Below, one piece after another: positions 9,216 to 18,105 of a stretch of 40,418 nucleotides of DNA (position 1 is the stretch's first letter; each line of letters begins with the position of its first letter). Source of the DNA: Leptolyngbya sp. (GTDB lineage Bacteria > Cyanobacteriota > Cyanobacteriia > Leptolyngbyales > Leptolyngbyaceae); NCBI GenBank assembly GCA_003249025.1, contig QBMH01000015.1, forward strand, positions 1-40,418, given 5' to 3'. Under the pieces are notes generated by a model that did not search any database, was not told where the DNA came from, and was given only the letters and a program-made list of their open reading frames with translations. Made by a program: the position numbers and the translations under genes.

Positions 9216-10259
9216 GTGCCCCGTTTTAAGATGACCCGCCGATTCTTTCGCTTTTTCAAGTATCTCAATCTAGCAACGGTAAAAGAAGTCGTCGTCTGCA
9301 CGGGAAATCAACGCCTATCCGGATTGGCAGCAGAGATTGCTTATAGTGCTGCGTTGGCAATGTTTCCGGCAACACTGGCATTGCTGACCGCGATCGGCTT
9401 GGTTGGATCTTCTCAAGCAGCATTTGGCGAGATGGCAAAACAGCTAAGCTGGATCGCTCCAGCGGAAGTGCTCCAGATCATTCAACGGTTTATTCAAGAA
9501 GTAAGTCCGGGTAGCAGCCAGAGCTTGCTATCGATTAGTTTCTTGGCAGCATTATGGGCGGCATCTGGAGCAGTCAGTTCCACGATGAGCGCGCTGGATC
9601 GCATCCACCAAGTTCCATCTCGGCAACTGCGCCCTTTTTGGAAAGCTAAGATTGTCTCCATTATTTTGACGGTTGGAACTATTTTGCTGTTGGTCGCGGC
9701 TTCTACGGTTGTTTTTGTGAGTGATGTGATCATCAAAATTGTGGTTGCCCAGAGCGACCAGATTGTAGAAGCGGTGGCAAAACGCCCAAACTTTCTGGAG
9801 CCTCAGGTACTCCGGGTATGGCAACGATTGAGTATGCCGTTGGCGCTGAGCATGGTGGCGATCGCCTTTGCCTTTATTTATCGATTTGGACCAAGCCGTT
9901 GGTATAAAGGTACGCCAATTTTGCCCGGTGCCTTCTTAGCAACCCTGGCATGGGCAGCTTGCTCTAAGCTGTTTAGTTTTTATGTGGCTAACTTTGGCAA
10001 CTACAACCGGATCTATGGGGCGGTTGGAGCCGTGATTGTGGTGCTGCTTTGGTTGCAGCTAGGAGCCTTAACCCTTTTGATTGGGGCACAACTCAACTTC
10101 ACTGTCGGCAAGGCGATGCATCCAAAGCCTCAATCCTTAGGTAGAATTCGACCCGATGCTGCTCTCGCCAATCGTGATCTATCGGATCGCGCTCAATACC
10201 GCCAGCAGAATGGAGGCAATAATCAACCCCCAGAGAATCCACCCCGGCATAAAGCCTAG
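9216..10259 (+). CDS. YihY/virulence factor BrkB family membrane protein
   Basis: The 347-residue protein has about six hydrophobic segments and the conserved features of the YihY/BrkB (formerly mis-called RNase BN) family. These are AAEIAYSAALAMFPATLALL near residues 38-57, the WAASGAVSSTMSALDRI segment, and the late FGNYNRIYGAVGAVIVVLLW and LLIGAQLNF blocks. Its function in cyanobacteria is not established; a transport or envelope role is usually assumed. The C-terminal tail is polar and proline-rich. The start is either GTG at 9216 or ATG at 9231 (MTRRFFRFFKYLN); neither can be excluded. The 3' end overlaps a small membrane-protein gene on the other strand (10179-10349). Confidence 0.88.
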   Translation: MPRFKMTRRFFRFFKYLNLATVKEVVVCTGNQRLSGLAAEIAYSAALAMFPATLALLTAIGLVGSSQAAFGEMAKQLSWIAPAEVLQIIQRFIQEVSPGSSQSLLSISFLAALWAASGAVSSTMSALDRIHQVPSRQLRPFWKAKIVSIILTVGTILLLVAASTVVFVSDVIIKIVVAQSDQIVEAVAKRPNFLEPQVLRVWQRLSMPLALSMVAIAFAFIYRFGPSRWYKGTPILPGAFLATLAWAACSKLFSFYVANFGNYNRIYGAVGAVIVVLLWLQLGALTLLIGAQLNFTVGKAMHPKPQSLGRIRPDAALANRDLSDRAQYRQQNGGNNQPPENPPRHKA

Positions 10260-10349
10260 TAGCGTTAATCCTCGCAAAATCCAGAGTGCCAGCGTGAGTG
10301 CTGCAACACTTAAAAACACAAGCGTAGTTACTTTAAAGCGTTTGGTCAC
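10179..10349 (-). CDS. Tiny two-helix membrane protein (56 aa)
   Basis: A GTG at 10349 with AGAGG seven bases upstream opens a 56-codon frame ending in TAG at 10179. The product starts with a basic VTKRFKVTT and contains two hydrophobic helices (LVFLSVAALTLALWILRGL, then a WILWGLIIASILLAVLSAI segment) joined by a short glycine/proline turn. It reads as a genuine small membrane protein. It lies 22 bases downstream of another small membrane protein on the same strand, suggesting a two-gene operon. Its last 81 bases are antisense to the end of the BrkB-family gene. No function can be assigned. The plus-strand frame over the same bases has poor composition and is its shadow. Confidence 0.6.
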   Translation of the reverse strand: MTKRFKVTTLVFLSVAALTLALWILRGLTLLGFMPGWILWGLIIASILLAVLSAIR

Positions 10350-10371
10350 CTAATTACCTCTGGTATGTGAG

Positions 10372-10566
10372 TTACGGTTTGAGACTCCGTAACCCGCCTA
10401 AAATGCCACCCCCGATCGCAAACAGAGTCAGTGCCCAGGCGATGTAATCGGGAATTTTAGTCACCCATCCTAAACCCTTCAGCACAACCAGGATGGCTAG
10501 CATCACCAATGCAATGCCAAGAATATAAAGCCCAATAGTAATAAAAAGACTGAGAAACCTATTCAC
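10372..10566 (-). CDS. Small two-helix membrane protein (64 aa)
   Basis: The frame runs from a GTG at 10566 to a stop at 10372. The product has two long hydrophobic helices (LFITIGLYILGIALVMLAIL and a second around ALTLFAIGGGILGGL) with a short polar loop KGLGWVTKIPDY between them and a basic end. I do not recognise a named family. It heads a probable two-gene unit with the 56-residue membrane protein downstream; the similar architecture suggests they work together or arose by duplication. No clear Shine-Dalgarno precedes the GTG. Confidence 0.6.
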   Translation of the reverse strand: MNRFLSLFITIGLYILGIALVMLAILVVLKGLGWVTKIPDYIAWALTLFAIGGGILGGLRSLKP

Positions 10567-10790
10567 GGCAAATTTTACACGTTTAAAGAATTATTCTGTG
10601 GGAAAAACTACGTCGCCATTTATGAATTTTTTATGTCCTTCCGCACTATCACGCAACCCGGTTTCACAAAATAGGAGTAATCTCATGAGAAAGAACAGTT
10701 TATTTAAAGTACTTTAGTTGATTAAAGCTCCCTTAAAATCTCACATATTTATCTTTGGCTCTGAACTTAACCTAGGAGTTAAGAATCCAT

Positions 10791-11378
10791 ATGGTTGCTT
10801 CAACTGCACCAAGCTTCAATGGCGATCGCACTCGCTCCGTAGGGGTTGCTCAAAAATCTGACTCAGCGGCTTTAATGCGAGGAGATATTTTACTTGAAAC
10901 TCGTGCCCACACTGCTTGGGGAGCAGCGGTTACGGCTCAAATGTATCTGCCCATTCCCCGTGAATCTGCTTGGCAACAACTGATTGATTATCCGCAGTGG
11001 GTTCGATATTTTCCAGATGTCAACAACAGCTATCTGCTAACGGATCATCTCCCAAAATCTGATAACTCCGACAAAGTAGCGTGCAAAAGACTTTATCAAA
11101 CTGCTAGCAAAAGCTTTTTATTTTTATCAGCCCAAGTCGAAATTTATCTTAAGATCATCGAAACGTTTCAGCAACAGATCCAATTTCAGTTTGAATCAGG
11201 CAGTTTTCACGACTTTTTAGCTGAATTAACCCTTCAGGACTTTGGTAACGGCACCCTATTAATCTACTTTGTCCAAGCAACACCATTAATCCCCGTTCCC
11301 AGTCTGTTCATTCAGCAAGCAATTCAGTTTGACCTGCCAATCAATATGAGAACAATGCGTCAAGCGCTTATCTCATAA
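10791..11378 (+). CDS. SRPBCC-family (START/polyketide cyclase-like) protein
   Basis: This 195-residue protein fits the SRPBCC helix-grip fold that binds hydrophobic ligands. After a disordered leader (about 1-35) comes a beta-rich stretch with the typical AAVTAQMYLPIPRESAWQQL-type opening and DYPQWVRYFPDVNNSYLL, and a C-terminal helix rich in hydrophobics (SLFIQQAIQFDLPINMRTM). Cyanobacterial members often annotate as cyclase/dehydrase; the ligand is unknown. The ATG at 10791 has TAGGAG about ten bases upstream. It is convergent with the large Cache/PAS sensor, and I see no operon partner. Confidence 0.7.
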   Translation: MVASTAPSFNGDRTRSVGVAQKSDSAALMRGDILLETRAHTAWGAAVTAQMYLPIPRESAWQQLIDYPQWVRYFPDVNNSYLLTDHLPKSDNSDKVACKRLYQTASKSFLFLSAQVEIYLKIIETFQQQIQFQFESGSFHDFLAELTLQDFGNGTLLIYFVQATPLIPVPSLFIQQAIQFDLPINMRTMRQALIS

Positions 11379-11473
11379 AGATCGGTTTTAAAGGTCAGTG
11401 GTGTCCAATGCTCCCATTCAATCCTGTTGATATTTAGCTCCAATAATCGCCGCTGACGGTAATAACAGAGCAT

Positions 11474-14400
11474 TCAATGTGGGGAAATCTGATTCCTCAC
11501 TTTATTCACCATGTCAGTGGAGCCGTTTGCATTAGCGAGAATCGTCTCAAGCCGTACAATATCGGTAATGTCGATCGCTGAACCAATAATGCCTTGCACC
11601 TGATTATCGGCATCAATCAATGGGCGAAGATTGACTTGATGCCAGCGCAATTTACCCTGGGGAGTAGAAATTGCTTTGGGTGAAATGACCTGTGGTTGGC
11701 GAGTTTGCATCACTTCTTGGTCTATGGCTAAGAAGTCTTCAACTTGGGCACCAGCCGGATTAAAATCGGTATCTTGCTTCCCTAAAATATCGGCGATCGT
11801 GGTGCCATAAATATCCGCAAAGGCTTGATTTACCATGAGATAGCGCCCTTCTTGGTCTTTCACAAAAATGGCAGAAGGCACCGCATCAATCACTTGGCGC
11901 AAATACAACTGCTGGGCTTTGAGTGCCACCTCGACTTGCTTACGCTCACTCACCTCCGTCACAATGCTATACCAAGCGATGTCTCCATTTGCTCGCCGCT
12001 CTGGGCGAGAGTTGCCCTGAAGCCATTTCAGCTTGCCCGATGGAGTAATAATGCGCCACTCATGCTTAAACAGAGTTAGGGTTTCGGCGCTATGGGCAAC
12101 CGCCGCTTGATAGGCAGCCTCATCCTCAGGATGAATGCAGCGCAACAAAAGAGAGGCATCCTGAAGGATATCGGTGGCAGATAGCTCGTGAATCTCTTCG
12201 ATCGCCGCACTCATATATTCAAACCAGACCCGCCCATCCAAAGACTGTACCACCGTGTAAATATTGCCTGGAATGGTTGCGGATAGTTGCTCAAACCGGG
12301 CTTCAATTTTTTTACGAGCGGTGATATCCAAGCTGGTGCCCACCATCCGAACCACCTGTCCAATCTCGTTAAAAATAGGTTTGCCGCGATTTTCGGTATG
12401 GCGGATTGAACCATCGGCGTGAAGAAACCGTAGATCGATTTTGTAGGAAGTTCCTTGGGCGATCGCAGTTTGAAAGACTTGCCTGAAGCGATCGCGATCA
12501 TCAGGATGAATCATCTGCTCAAGCTGTTCCAAAGAAGGGCTTGATTGATGAGGGGCAAGACCAAACAAACGGAACAGTTCTTCGCTCATGCTGACCTTGT
12601 TAGTCATCACAGCTAATTCCCAACTGCCAATCCGGGCGACTTGCTGAGCTTCTCGCAGACTGGCTTCCTGCTGTCGCAAATCGTCTTCAATCTGTTTGCG
12701 ATCGCTGATATCAAGTGCCGCTGCCGTTACAACCCAGCAATTTTTGATCGGATCTTGGCGAAACATCACCTGGTCGGCAATCCATCGGAGGGAGCCATTT
12801 TTGTGATAGAAGCGATATTCCGTTGTTACCGTTCCTGCTTCAGCGGGAGGAATGCCCCCCAGGGCTTTGTGGCGATCGTCGGGATGCACCCGCGAAAACC
12901 ACAGGCGGGTATCTGCAAGCAATTCCTCTGGAGAATATCCAAACACCCGTTCGTTATTCAGCGAAAAATAGTCATACTCGATTTGCCCATCGGGGTAGAG
13001 GTCGTAGCTGCAAATGGCAATGGTTGCTGTATCAAGCACCTGGTTTAGCTTGGCTTCTGATTTTTGCAGTGCGACTTCTAGGTGTTTGCGATCGGTGATA
13101 TCTTTCCCCACGGAGAGCAAGCAGCGTCGTCCCTCCAGTTCCACCAGTTCACAGGATGCCAGCAAAAATATTTGCTTGCCAGAGCCAGTTACCCACTCAA
13201 TTTCCAGACCCTGAAGCCTGCCAGAGTCATTTAAGGTTTGCATCGCTTGCTGTTGTTCTTCAGGAGATGCCACCCAAGTACCCAAATGATCAAGGGTCTG
13301 CCCAATAATCTCCTCTCTGGAATATTCCAGTAGGTTCACAAAGCTGTCGTTGACCTCCAGATATTTTCCTTCTGGAAAACTTCTCAAGCTAATTGGATCT
13401 GGAGATGCACGAAAAATTTTGGCAAACCGCTCTTCCGACTCCTGCAAAGCATCTTTCACCTCTTCAAATGACTCTTGTAAATAGGCGGTCATTTGGTTGA
13501 AGGTATATGCCAAAATTTCTAGTTCGACGATCGGGCTATTGTCATCAACCGGGTTTTCTAATCGGTCTAATGCGAGATCGCGGCTAGCTTGGCTAAGCTG
13601 AGAAATGGGTTTAGTAATCCAATAGGTGGTGATTAAGCCGAGGGCAAGTGAGGTCGCTAAGGCAGCAATCATGAGCTGAATGGTGACATGATTGCTGCGG
13701 TTAATGTCTGCAATAAAATCGGCTTCAGGCACGACGACGACAATCAGCCAATCTAGACCCGCTTTATCTTTGTAGGGCACCACTTGCACGAAATTTCGCT
13801 GATGGTTTTCGACAAAACTCAGGCTTTTCGGTTGAGCGATCGCCTTCAGATCACCAAACTCACTCTTCAGATATGCTGCCGTTGCTTGGGTGAGAAAATT
13901 TTGGCTGCTAGTGGCGGACAACCGAAACCCTTTTTGTTTGTTAGGCTTCAGTCTAAAGGGAGTCTCTAAGGTGGAGGTTGCAACCAAATTGCCCGATCGC
14001 TCCATCAAAAACGCCTGCCCACTAGGGGAAATGTCTAATCTCTGTAAAAATCTGCTTATTTCTTCGAGAGGAAGTTCTGAAACCAACACTCCCTTAAATT
14101 TACCGACTGGCTCATAAAGCGGCGATGCCAAAGAAACTGCCACCCTGGAATCAAATGGATATTGAAAAATGGGACTCCACGTTGGTTTGCCTGTCTGCTT
14201 TGCCGCCTGATACCAAGGGCGCAGTCGGGGATCATAGTTAGGAATTTGATTGATGGATTGCTTAATTTTGCCTTGAGCATCAAGGGTATAATTGCGCCTC
14301 AAGCCACTATCGGCTTGCTTCATGATGGATAAATAGGTAAGCCCCTTTTCAAGCTTGGCAACACTGATAAATTCTCGTTGTTCATTGGCATAGTAAATTG

Positions 14401-14746
14401 CTGTGACGGACTCTAGAAAACGCTTTTGCCCCCAAAAATGACGCTGAATTTGATTAAAATCCTTGAGATAGAGAGTCCCTGATTCAACGGCATCCAGGTT
14501 GAGGTTGTTGATCAGTTGCGGTGTTTCTAAATAGGTGTGAAGGCGTTCTTGAATGCGATCGCCCACCTGACTGGTCAACTGAGTTGCAAAGCTGTGAACC
14601 GCCGTTTGCCCATTGCGAAATGACAAATATCCTGTTAGCCCAACTGCGCCCACCACTTCCAATACAAAGGGCAAAATTAGCACTAGGCGTAATGGAATGC
14701 CACGGACACGAGTCGAGAATTGAGGCTTAAGAGAAGACTTTTCCAC
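11474..14746 (-). CDS. Membrane sensor protein: dCache-HAMP-five PAS domains, no output domain
   Basis: The 1090-residue protein starts with a transmembrane helix (about 22-43), an extracellular double-Cache-like domain (about 50-345, with YDPRLRPWYQAAKQTGKPTWS and SLASPLYEP) and a second transmembrane helix (about 353-375). A HAMP linker follows (ITKPISQLSQASRDLA). Five PAS/PAC units then run from about residue 435 to 1065, each ending in a DITDRK- or DITARK-like motif. It should sense a small extracellular ligand plus intracellular cues. The last PAS ends in DITDIVRLETILANANGS and the protein stops 24 residues later. There is no HisKA, HATPase, GGDEF, EAL or methyl-accepting region, and nothing downstream could supply one. 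GTG start at 14746. Either it is a C-terminally truncated kinase or cyclase, or it signals by protein contact. Confidence 0.85.
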   Translation of the reverse strand: MEKSSLKPQFSTRVRGIPLRLVLILPFVLEVVGAVGLTGYLSFRNGQTAVHSFATQLTSQVGDRIQERLHTYLETPQLINNLNLDAVESGTLYLKDFNQIQRHFWGQKRFLESVTAIYYANEQREFISVAKLEKGLTYLSIMKQADSGLRRNYTLDAQGKIKQSINQIPNYDPRLRPWYQAAKQTGKPTWSPIFQYPFDSRVAVSLASPLYEPVGKFKGVLVSELPLEEISRFLQRLDISPSGQAFLMERSGNLVATSTLETPFRLKPNKQKGFRLSATSSQNFLTQATAAYLKSEFGDLKAIAQPKSLSFVENHQRNFVQVVPYKDKAGLDWLIVVVVPEADFIADINRSNHVTIQLMIAALATSLALGLITTYWITKPISQLSQASRDLALDRLENPVDDNSPIVELEILAYTFNQMTAYLQESFEEVKDALQESEERFAKIFRASPDPISLRSFPEGKYLEVNDSFVNLLEYSREEIIGQTLDHLGTWVASPEEQQQAMQTLNDSGRLQGLEIEWVTGSGKQIFLLASCELVELEGRRCLLSVGKDITDRKHLEVALQKSEAKLNQVLDTATIAICSYDLYPDGQIEYDYFSLNNERVFGYSPEELLADTRLWFSRVHPDDRHKALGGIPPAEAGTVTTEYRFYHKNGSLRWIADQVMFRQDPIKNCWVVTAAALDISDRKQIEDDLRQQEASLREAQQVARIGSWELAVMTNKVSMSEELFRLFGLAPHQSSPSLEQLEQMIHPDDRDRFRQVFQTAIAQGTSYKIDLRFLHADGSIRHTENRGKPIFNEIGQVVRMVGTSLDITARKKIEARFEQLSATIPGNIYTVVQSLDGRVWFEYMSAAIEEIHELSATDILQDASLLLRCIHPEDEAAYQAAVAHSAETLTLFKHEWRIITPSGKLKWLQGNSRPERRANGDIAWYSIVTEVSERKQVEVALKAQQLYLRQVIDAVPSAIFVKDQEGRYLMVNQAFADIYGTTIADILGKQDTDFNPAGAQVEDFLAIDQEVMQTRQPQVISPKAISTPQGKLRWHQVNLRPLIDADNQVQGIIGSAIDITDIVRLETILANANGSTDMVNKVRNQISPH

Positions 14747-15162
14747 GGAAACACCTAAGAATTAAGGAAGCGGTGCATTGAAGCGATCGGGAAACACTCT
14801 TTATAAAAAGCCTAAAACGTTTTAGCCATGACTCGTCTGGTTTTCATGAACGAAAAATCAAAACTTCTTTTGTTCAGTTTCAGCAACTTTTGACTTTCAT
14901 CCTTCAAAACTTTACTTAACATACCGTAGTCTAGTTAGACATTTATAACGGAATGATCGAAATATCAAAAGCTAGCGTTGTAAAACAAACCGCTTATCTG
15001 AACCTTTTAGTGAGTCGATGCCATTCGTTGCCCATCGCATGACTTTTCATCATCTTTGCGCTTTTCGAGTATAAGGAAGCCAGGTTTGATATGGTTGTAT
15101 AACTCAGGGCATTCCTGTGGGACATAACAAGCGTTGAGTTGTTTAGTGATAAATTTCATTCC
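14747..15162. other. Intergenic region between the PAS sensor and minD
   Basis: This 416-base divergent spacer is AT-rich and holds no convincing gene; the longest ATG frame is 28 codons with poor composition. It contains a perfect 14-base palindrome CTAAAACGTTTTAG at 14812-14825 upstream of the sensor gene, a possible operator. The minD promoter should lie near 15060-15110 (TGTATAAC at about 15094) but I cannot assign it firmly. No minC is present. Confidence 0.5.
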
Positions 15163-15969
15163 ATGAGTCGCGTTATTGTAGTCACCTCTGGCAAGGGTGG
15201 TGTGGGCAAGACTACCACTACTGCCAATTTGGGTATGGCGTTGGCAAAGCGGGGTCGCAAGGTGATTGTGATCGATGCAGATTTTGGGTTGCGAAATCTT
15301 GACCTGCTGTTAGGTTTAGAAAATCGAGTTGTGTATACCGCTGTAGATGTGTTGGCGGGGCAGTGCCGTTTAGAGCAAGCGTTGGTCAAAGATAAGCGCT
15401 ATCCGAATTTGATGCTGTTGCCAGCGGCGCAAAACCGGACGAAGGATGCCGTTAAGCCAGATCAAATGAAACAGTTGGTGAATGCGCTGACGAAAGCATT
15501 TAACTATGTGCTGGTGGATTGTCCGGCGGGAATTGAGATGGGGTTTCAGAATGCGATCGTGGCAGCCAAAGAAGCCTTGATCGTGACCACGCCCGAAATT
15601 GCAGCAGTGCGGGATGCCGATCGCGTGATTGGGCTACTTGAAGCCAACAACATTAAACAAGTGCGCTTGATCATTAATCGGCTTCGTCCTGCCATGGTGC
15701 AGGCAAACGACATGATGAGCGTGGCAGATGTGCAAGAAATTTTGGCAGTACCCTTAATTGGGGTGGTTCCCGATGATGAGCGCGTCATTGTATCTACTAA
15801 TAAAGGCGAACCGCTTGTATTGTCAGAAACCCCATCTCTAGCAGGAACCGCCTTCGACAACATCGCCCGCAGACTAGAAGGTGAAACCGTTGATTTTTTA
15901 GATCTAACCGTGCCAAATGATGGATTGATCTCGCGTCTTCGCAAGATGTTTTCGACCAAGCTTTTCTAA
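15163..15969 (+). CDS. minD: Septum site-determining ATPase MinD
   Basis: MinD is the membrane-bound ATPase that, with MinC and MinE, keeps the division ring at mid-cell. The deviant Walker A motif GKGGVGKTT is at residues 10-18, followed by VIDADFGLRNLDLLLGLENR and the VDCPAGIE segment. The C-terminal amphipathic membrane-targeting helix ends the protein (LISRLRKMFSTKLF). I place the start at the ATG at 15163 (MSRVIVVTS), giving 268 residues as usual for the family; a TTG at 15139 extends the frame by eight unconserved codons. It is followed 30 bases later by minE. minC is usually just upstream in cyanobacteria but is not here. Confidence 0.97.
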   Translation: MSRVIVVTSGKGGVGKTTTTANLGMALAKRGRKVIVIDADFGLRNLDLLLGLENRVVYTAVDVLAGQCRLEQALVKDKRYPNLMLLPAAQNRTKDAVKPDQMKQLVNALTKAFNYVLVDCPAGIEMGFQNAIVAAKEALIVTTPEIAAVRDADRVIGLLEANNIKQVRLIINRLRPAMVQANDMMSVADVQEILAVPLIGVVPDDERVIVSTNKGEPLVLSETPSLAGTAFDNIARRLEGETVDFLDLTVPNDGLISRLRKMFSTKLF

Positions 15970-15999
15970 AGTCTTCCCCCTACTTTACCCGCCTGCTTC

Positions 16000-16485
16000 A
16001 TGTTATTTGAACTGATCGAACGTTTCTTTGCTCGCCCAACCAACAGTCGTCATGACGTGAAGAACCGATTGAGATTGGTTTTGGCACACGATCGCGCTGA
16101 TTTGCCGCCTCACATGATCGAATCCATGCGAAAAGAGATTCTAGAAGTGGTTGCCCGTTACGTCGAGCTAGACACCGATAGTATGGAATTTGCTCTGGAA
16201 AGCAACCAGCGATCGACTGCCCTGATCGCCAACTTGCCCATCCGGCGCGTGATCTCCTCCACAGAGATCGATCGCCCCGAAACCGCAGAGATCGCCATCC
16301 CAGAAGTGACCTTAACCGAATCGGGCGACCCGATCGCCACATCCACTGTTGACACTGCGTTAGCAGATGCATCGTCTAATACGGCTATTTTGCCTGAAAT
16401 CTCCCCTGATACTCCCGTAGAAGTGGCAGATCTCGAATTTTCCCCTACACCCACCGAACCCGCCAAACCAGAATCGGTTGCTTAA
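16000..16485 (+). CDS. minE: Cell division topological specificity factor MinE with long C-terminal extension
   Basis: MinE stimulates MinD ATPase and drives Min oscillation. Residues 1-84 are a normal MinE: an N-terminal amphipathic helix ([13 protein letters not shown]), the MinD-binding segment ([20 protein letters not shown]) and the dimerisation domain ([17 protein letters not shown]...). Residues 85-161 form an extra tail rich in E, T, P, S and A with few basic residues, most likely disordered. Typical MinE proteins are about 85-100 residues, so the tail nearly doubles the protein. It sits 30 bases after minD and 21 before aroE, so all three may be co-transcribed. Confidence 0.95.
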   Translation: MLFELIERFFARPTNSRHDVKNRLRLVLAHDRADLPPHMIESMRKEILEVVARYVELDTDSMEFALESNQRSTALIANLPIRRVISSTEIDRPETAEIAIPEVTLTESGDPIATSTVDTALADASSNTAILPEISPDTPVEVADLEFSPTPTEPAKPESVA

Positions 16486-16506
16486 CTTATTTTTTCTGCT
16501 CATCCC

Positions 16507-17370
16507 GTGATTACTGGCAAAACAAAGCTACTGGGCGTAATTGGGCATCCGGTGTCCCATTCCTTGTCCCCTGTGATGCACAACGCCGCGATCGCGAATC
16601 TTGGCGTAGATTTTGCGTATTTGCCGTTGCCTGTCAAGCCAGAAGATTTGGCGGTGGCGATCGCTGGGTTTGCCGCGATCGGGCTAGAGGGCTTCAATAT
16701 CACCATTCCGCATAAGCAGTCAATAATGCCCTTTTTGACGGAAATCACCCCGATTGCTCAGGCTGTCGGCGCAGTGAATACGGTTTGGCGAACCGAGCAA
16801 GGTTGGAACGGTACAAATACCGATGTGATTGGATTTCTGGCTCCACTCAAGCCGCTTGATCAGCCTTGGACAGAAACCGATGCGGTAATTTTGGGCAATG
16901 GGGGCGCGGCTCGTGCCGTCGTTGCAGGCTGTGCTGAGTTGGGTTGTCGATCAATTCACGTCGTTGGACGCGATCGCGCCAAACTAGCCACTTTTCAACA
17001 AAGTTGGGCACATTCAGCCGCAGCAGCTTTACTTCAAACCCATGAGTGGCATGACTTAGCAACCCTGATTCCCACCGCAGGCTTAATCGTCAACACCACC
17101 CCGATTGGAATGTATCCCCAAGTCGATCACTCACCTGTGGATGTTTCCCTGTTAGAAAGGCTACAACCGGGCGCGATCGCCTACGACCTGATCTATGTTC
17201 CCAAGCCGACGCTATTTTTGCAGCAGGCAGCCCAACAAGGCGCGATCGCGATCGACGGGTTAGAAATGCTCGTGCAACAAGGAGCCGCCGCCCTAGAAAT
17301 CTGGCTTCAGCAGCCTGCGCCCGTGGATGTGATGCGGCGATCGCTTCAGCAATATTTGAATCTTACGTAA
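16507..17370 (+). CDS. aroE: Shikimate dehydrogenase (NADP+)
   Basis: AroE reduces 3-dehydroshikimate to shikimate with NADPH in aromatic amino acid synthesis. The 287-residue protein shows the shikimate-binding GHPVSHSLSPVMHNAA (about 13-28), the catalytic lysine in FNITIPHKQ, AVGAVNTV, GTNTDVIGF, and the NADP-binding glycine motif GNGGAARAVVAG. The C-terminal GLEMLVQQGAAALEIW is also present. The start is a GTG at 16507, giving the standard MITGKTKLLGVIGHP. It follows minE after 21 bases; co-transcription is likely but the functions are unrelated. It is convergent with the response regulator, with only 16 bases between the stops. Confidence 0.96.
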   Translation: MITGKTKLLGVIGHPVSHSLSPVMHNAAIANLGVDFAYLPLPVKPEDLAVAIAGFAAIGLEGFNITIPHKQSIMPFLTEITPIAQAVGAVNTVWRTEQGWNGTNTDVIGFLAPLKPLDQPWTETDAVILGNGGAARAVVAGCAELGCRSIHVVGRDRAKLATFQQSWAHSAAAALLQTHEWHDLATLIPTAGLIVNTTPIGMYPQVDHSPVDVSLLERLQPGAIAYDLIYVPKPTLFLQQAAQQGAIAIDGLEMLVQQGAAALEIWLQQPAPVDVMRRSLQQYLNLT

Positions 17371-17386
17371 CGCCTTTCTTAGTTTT

Positions 17387-18058
17387 TCACACTAGCCCTA
17401 CTCGGAGGGCGACAACTGCGGCTTGAACGCGATCGTCTACTGCTAATTTGTTCATAATCCCCCGCACATGGGTTTTGATGGTGTTGGGGCTAAGATAAAG
17501 CGACTCGCCAATCTCAGTGTTGTTTTGCCCTTCCACCAACAGCTTCAGCACATCCATTTCTCGTTCGGTCAGATGCCCTACATGAATATCTGGCGCGGGT
17601 GGCTTGAGATTCTCCAACACCGTTCGAGCGATTTGCGGATCGAGGTACACTGCCCCAATTTCGGCGGCAGAAATGGCAGTCATCATTTGCTCAACACTGG
17701 CTCCCTTGACACAATAAGCATCTGCGCCACTCGCCAACGCAGCCATCACTTGGGTTTCATCGGTGTGTGAAGTGAGCATAACTACTCGCACAGTCGGTAG
17801 CTGCTGCTTAATTTCCTGAGTGGCTGCAATGCCGTCTTTTCCGGGCAATCCAATGTCCATAATAATCAGATCAGGTTTATGCTTCAATGCCGATCGCACT
17901 CCCAAAAAGCCATCCTCAACAATTTCTACAATTTCAAACTGAGGATAATCTGACAAGATTCGCTCTAACCCTAGCTGAATCATTGGGTCATCTTCCACAA
18001 TTAGAATTCGTAAGGGCTTTGCCCCAAAGGGCATTGGTGATTTGTCAGGGTCTACCAC
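17387..18058 (-). CDS. NarL/FixJ-family response regulator
   Basis: The protein has a receiver domain (about residues 16-135) and a LuxR-type helix-turn-helix (about 150-212). The acidic pocket is in VEDD, the phospho-acceptor aspartate is D68 in LIIMDIGLPG, and the conserved T and K are in MLTSH and CVKGAS. The DNA-binding helix lies in LTEREMDVLKLL...SPNTIKTHVRGIMNKL. It is a phosphorylation-dependent transcription factor. I prefer the GTG at 18058, which has GGAG eight bases upstream; a TTG at 18064 sits too close to that GGAG. It follows the receiver-kinase gene after about 47 bases on the same strand, so the two are a likely cognate pair. Targets are unknown. Confidence 0.93.
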   Translation of the reverse strand: MVDPDKSPMPFGAKPLRILIVEDDPMIQLGLERILSDYPQFEIVEIVEDGFLGVRSALKHKPDLIIMDIGLPGKDGIAATQEIKQQLPTVRVVMLTSHTDETQVMAALASGADAYCVKGASVEQMMTAISAAEIGAVYLDPQIARTVLENLKPPAPDIHVGHLTEREMDVLKLLVEGQNNTEIGESLYLSPNTIKTHVRGIMNKLAVDDRVQAAVVALRVGLV

Positions 18059-18105
18059 GAGCAATTCTCCGCAAAAACTGGTGAGTACAGATGCTACTTC
18101 ACACT

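Noticed and set aside
10156-10353. 65-codon plus-strand frame
   Set aside because: It is the complement of a far better small membrane-protein gene (10179-10349, minus) and overlaps the end of the BrkB-family gene.
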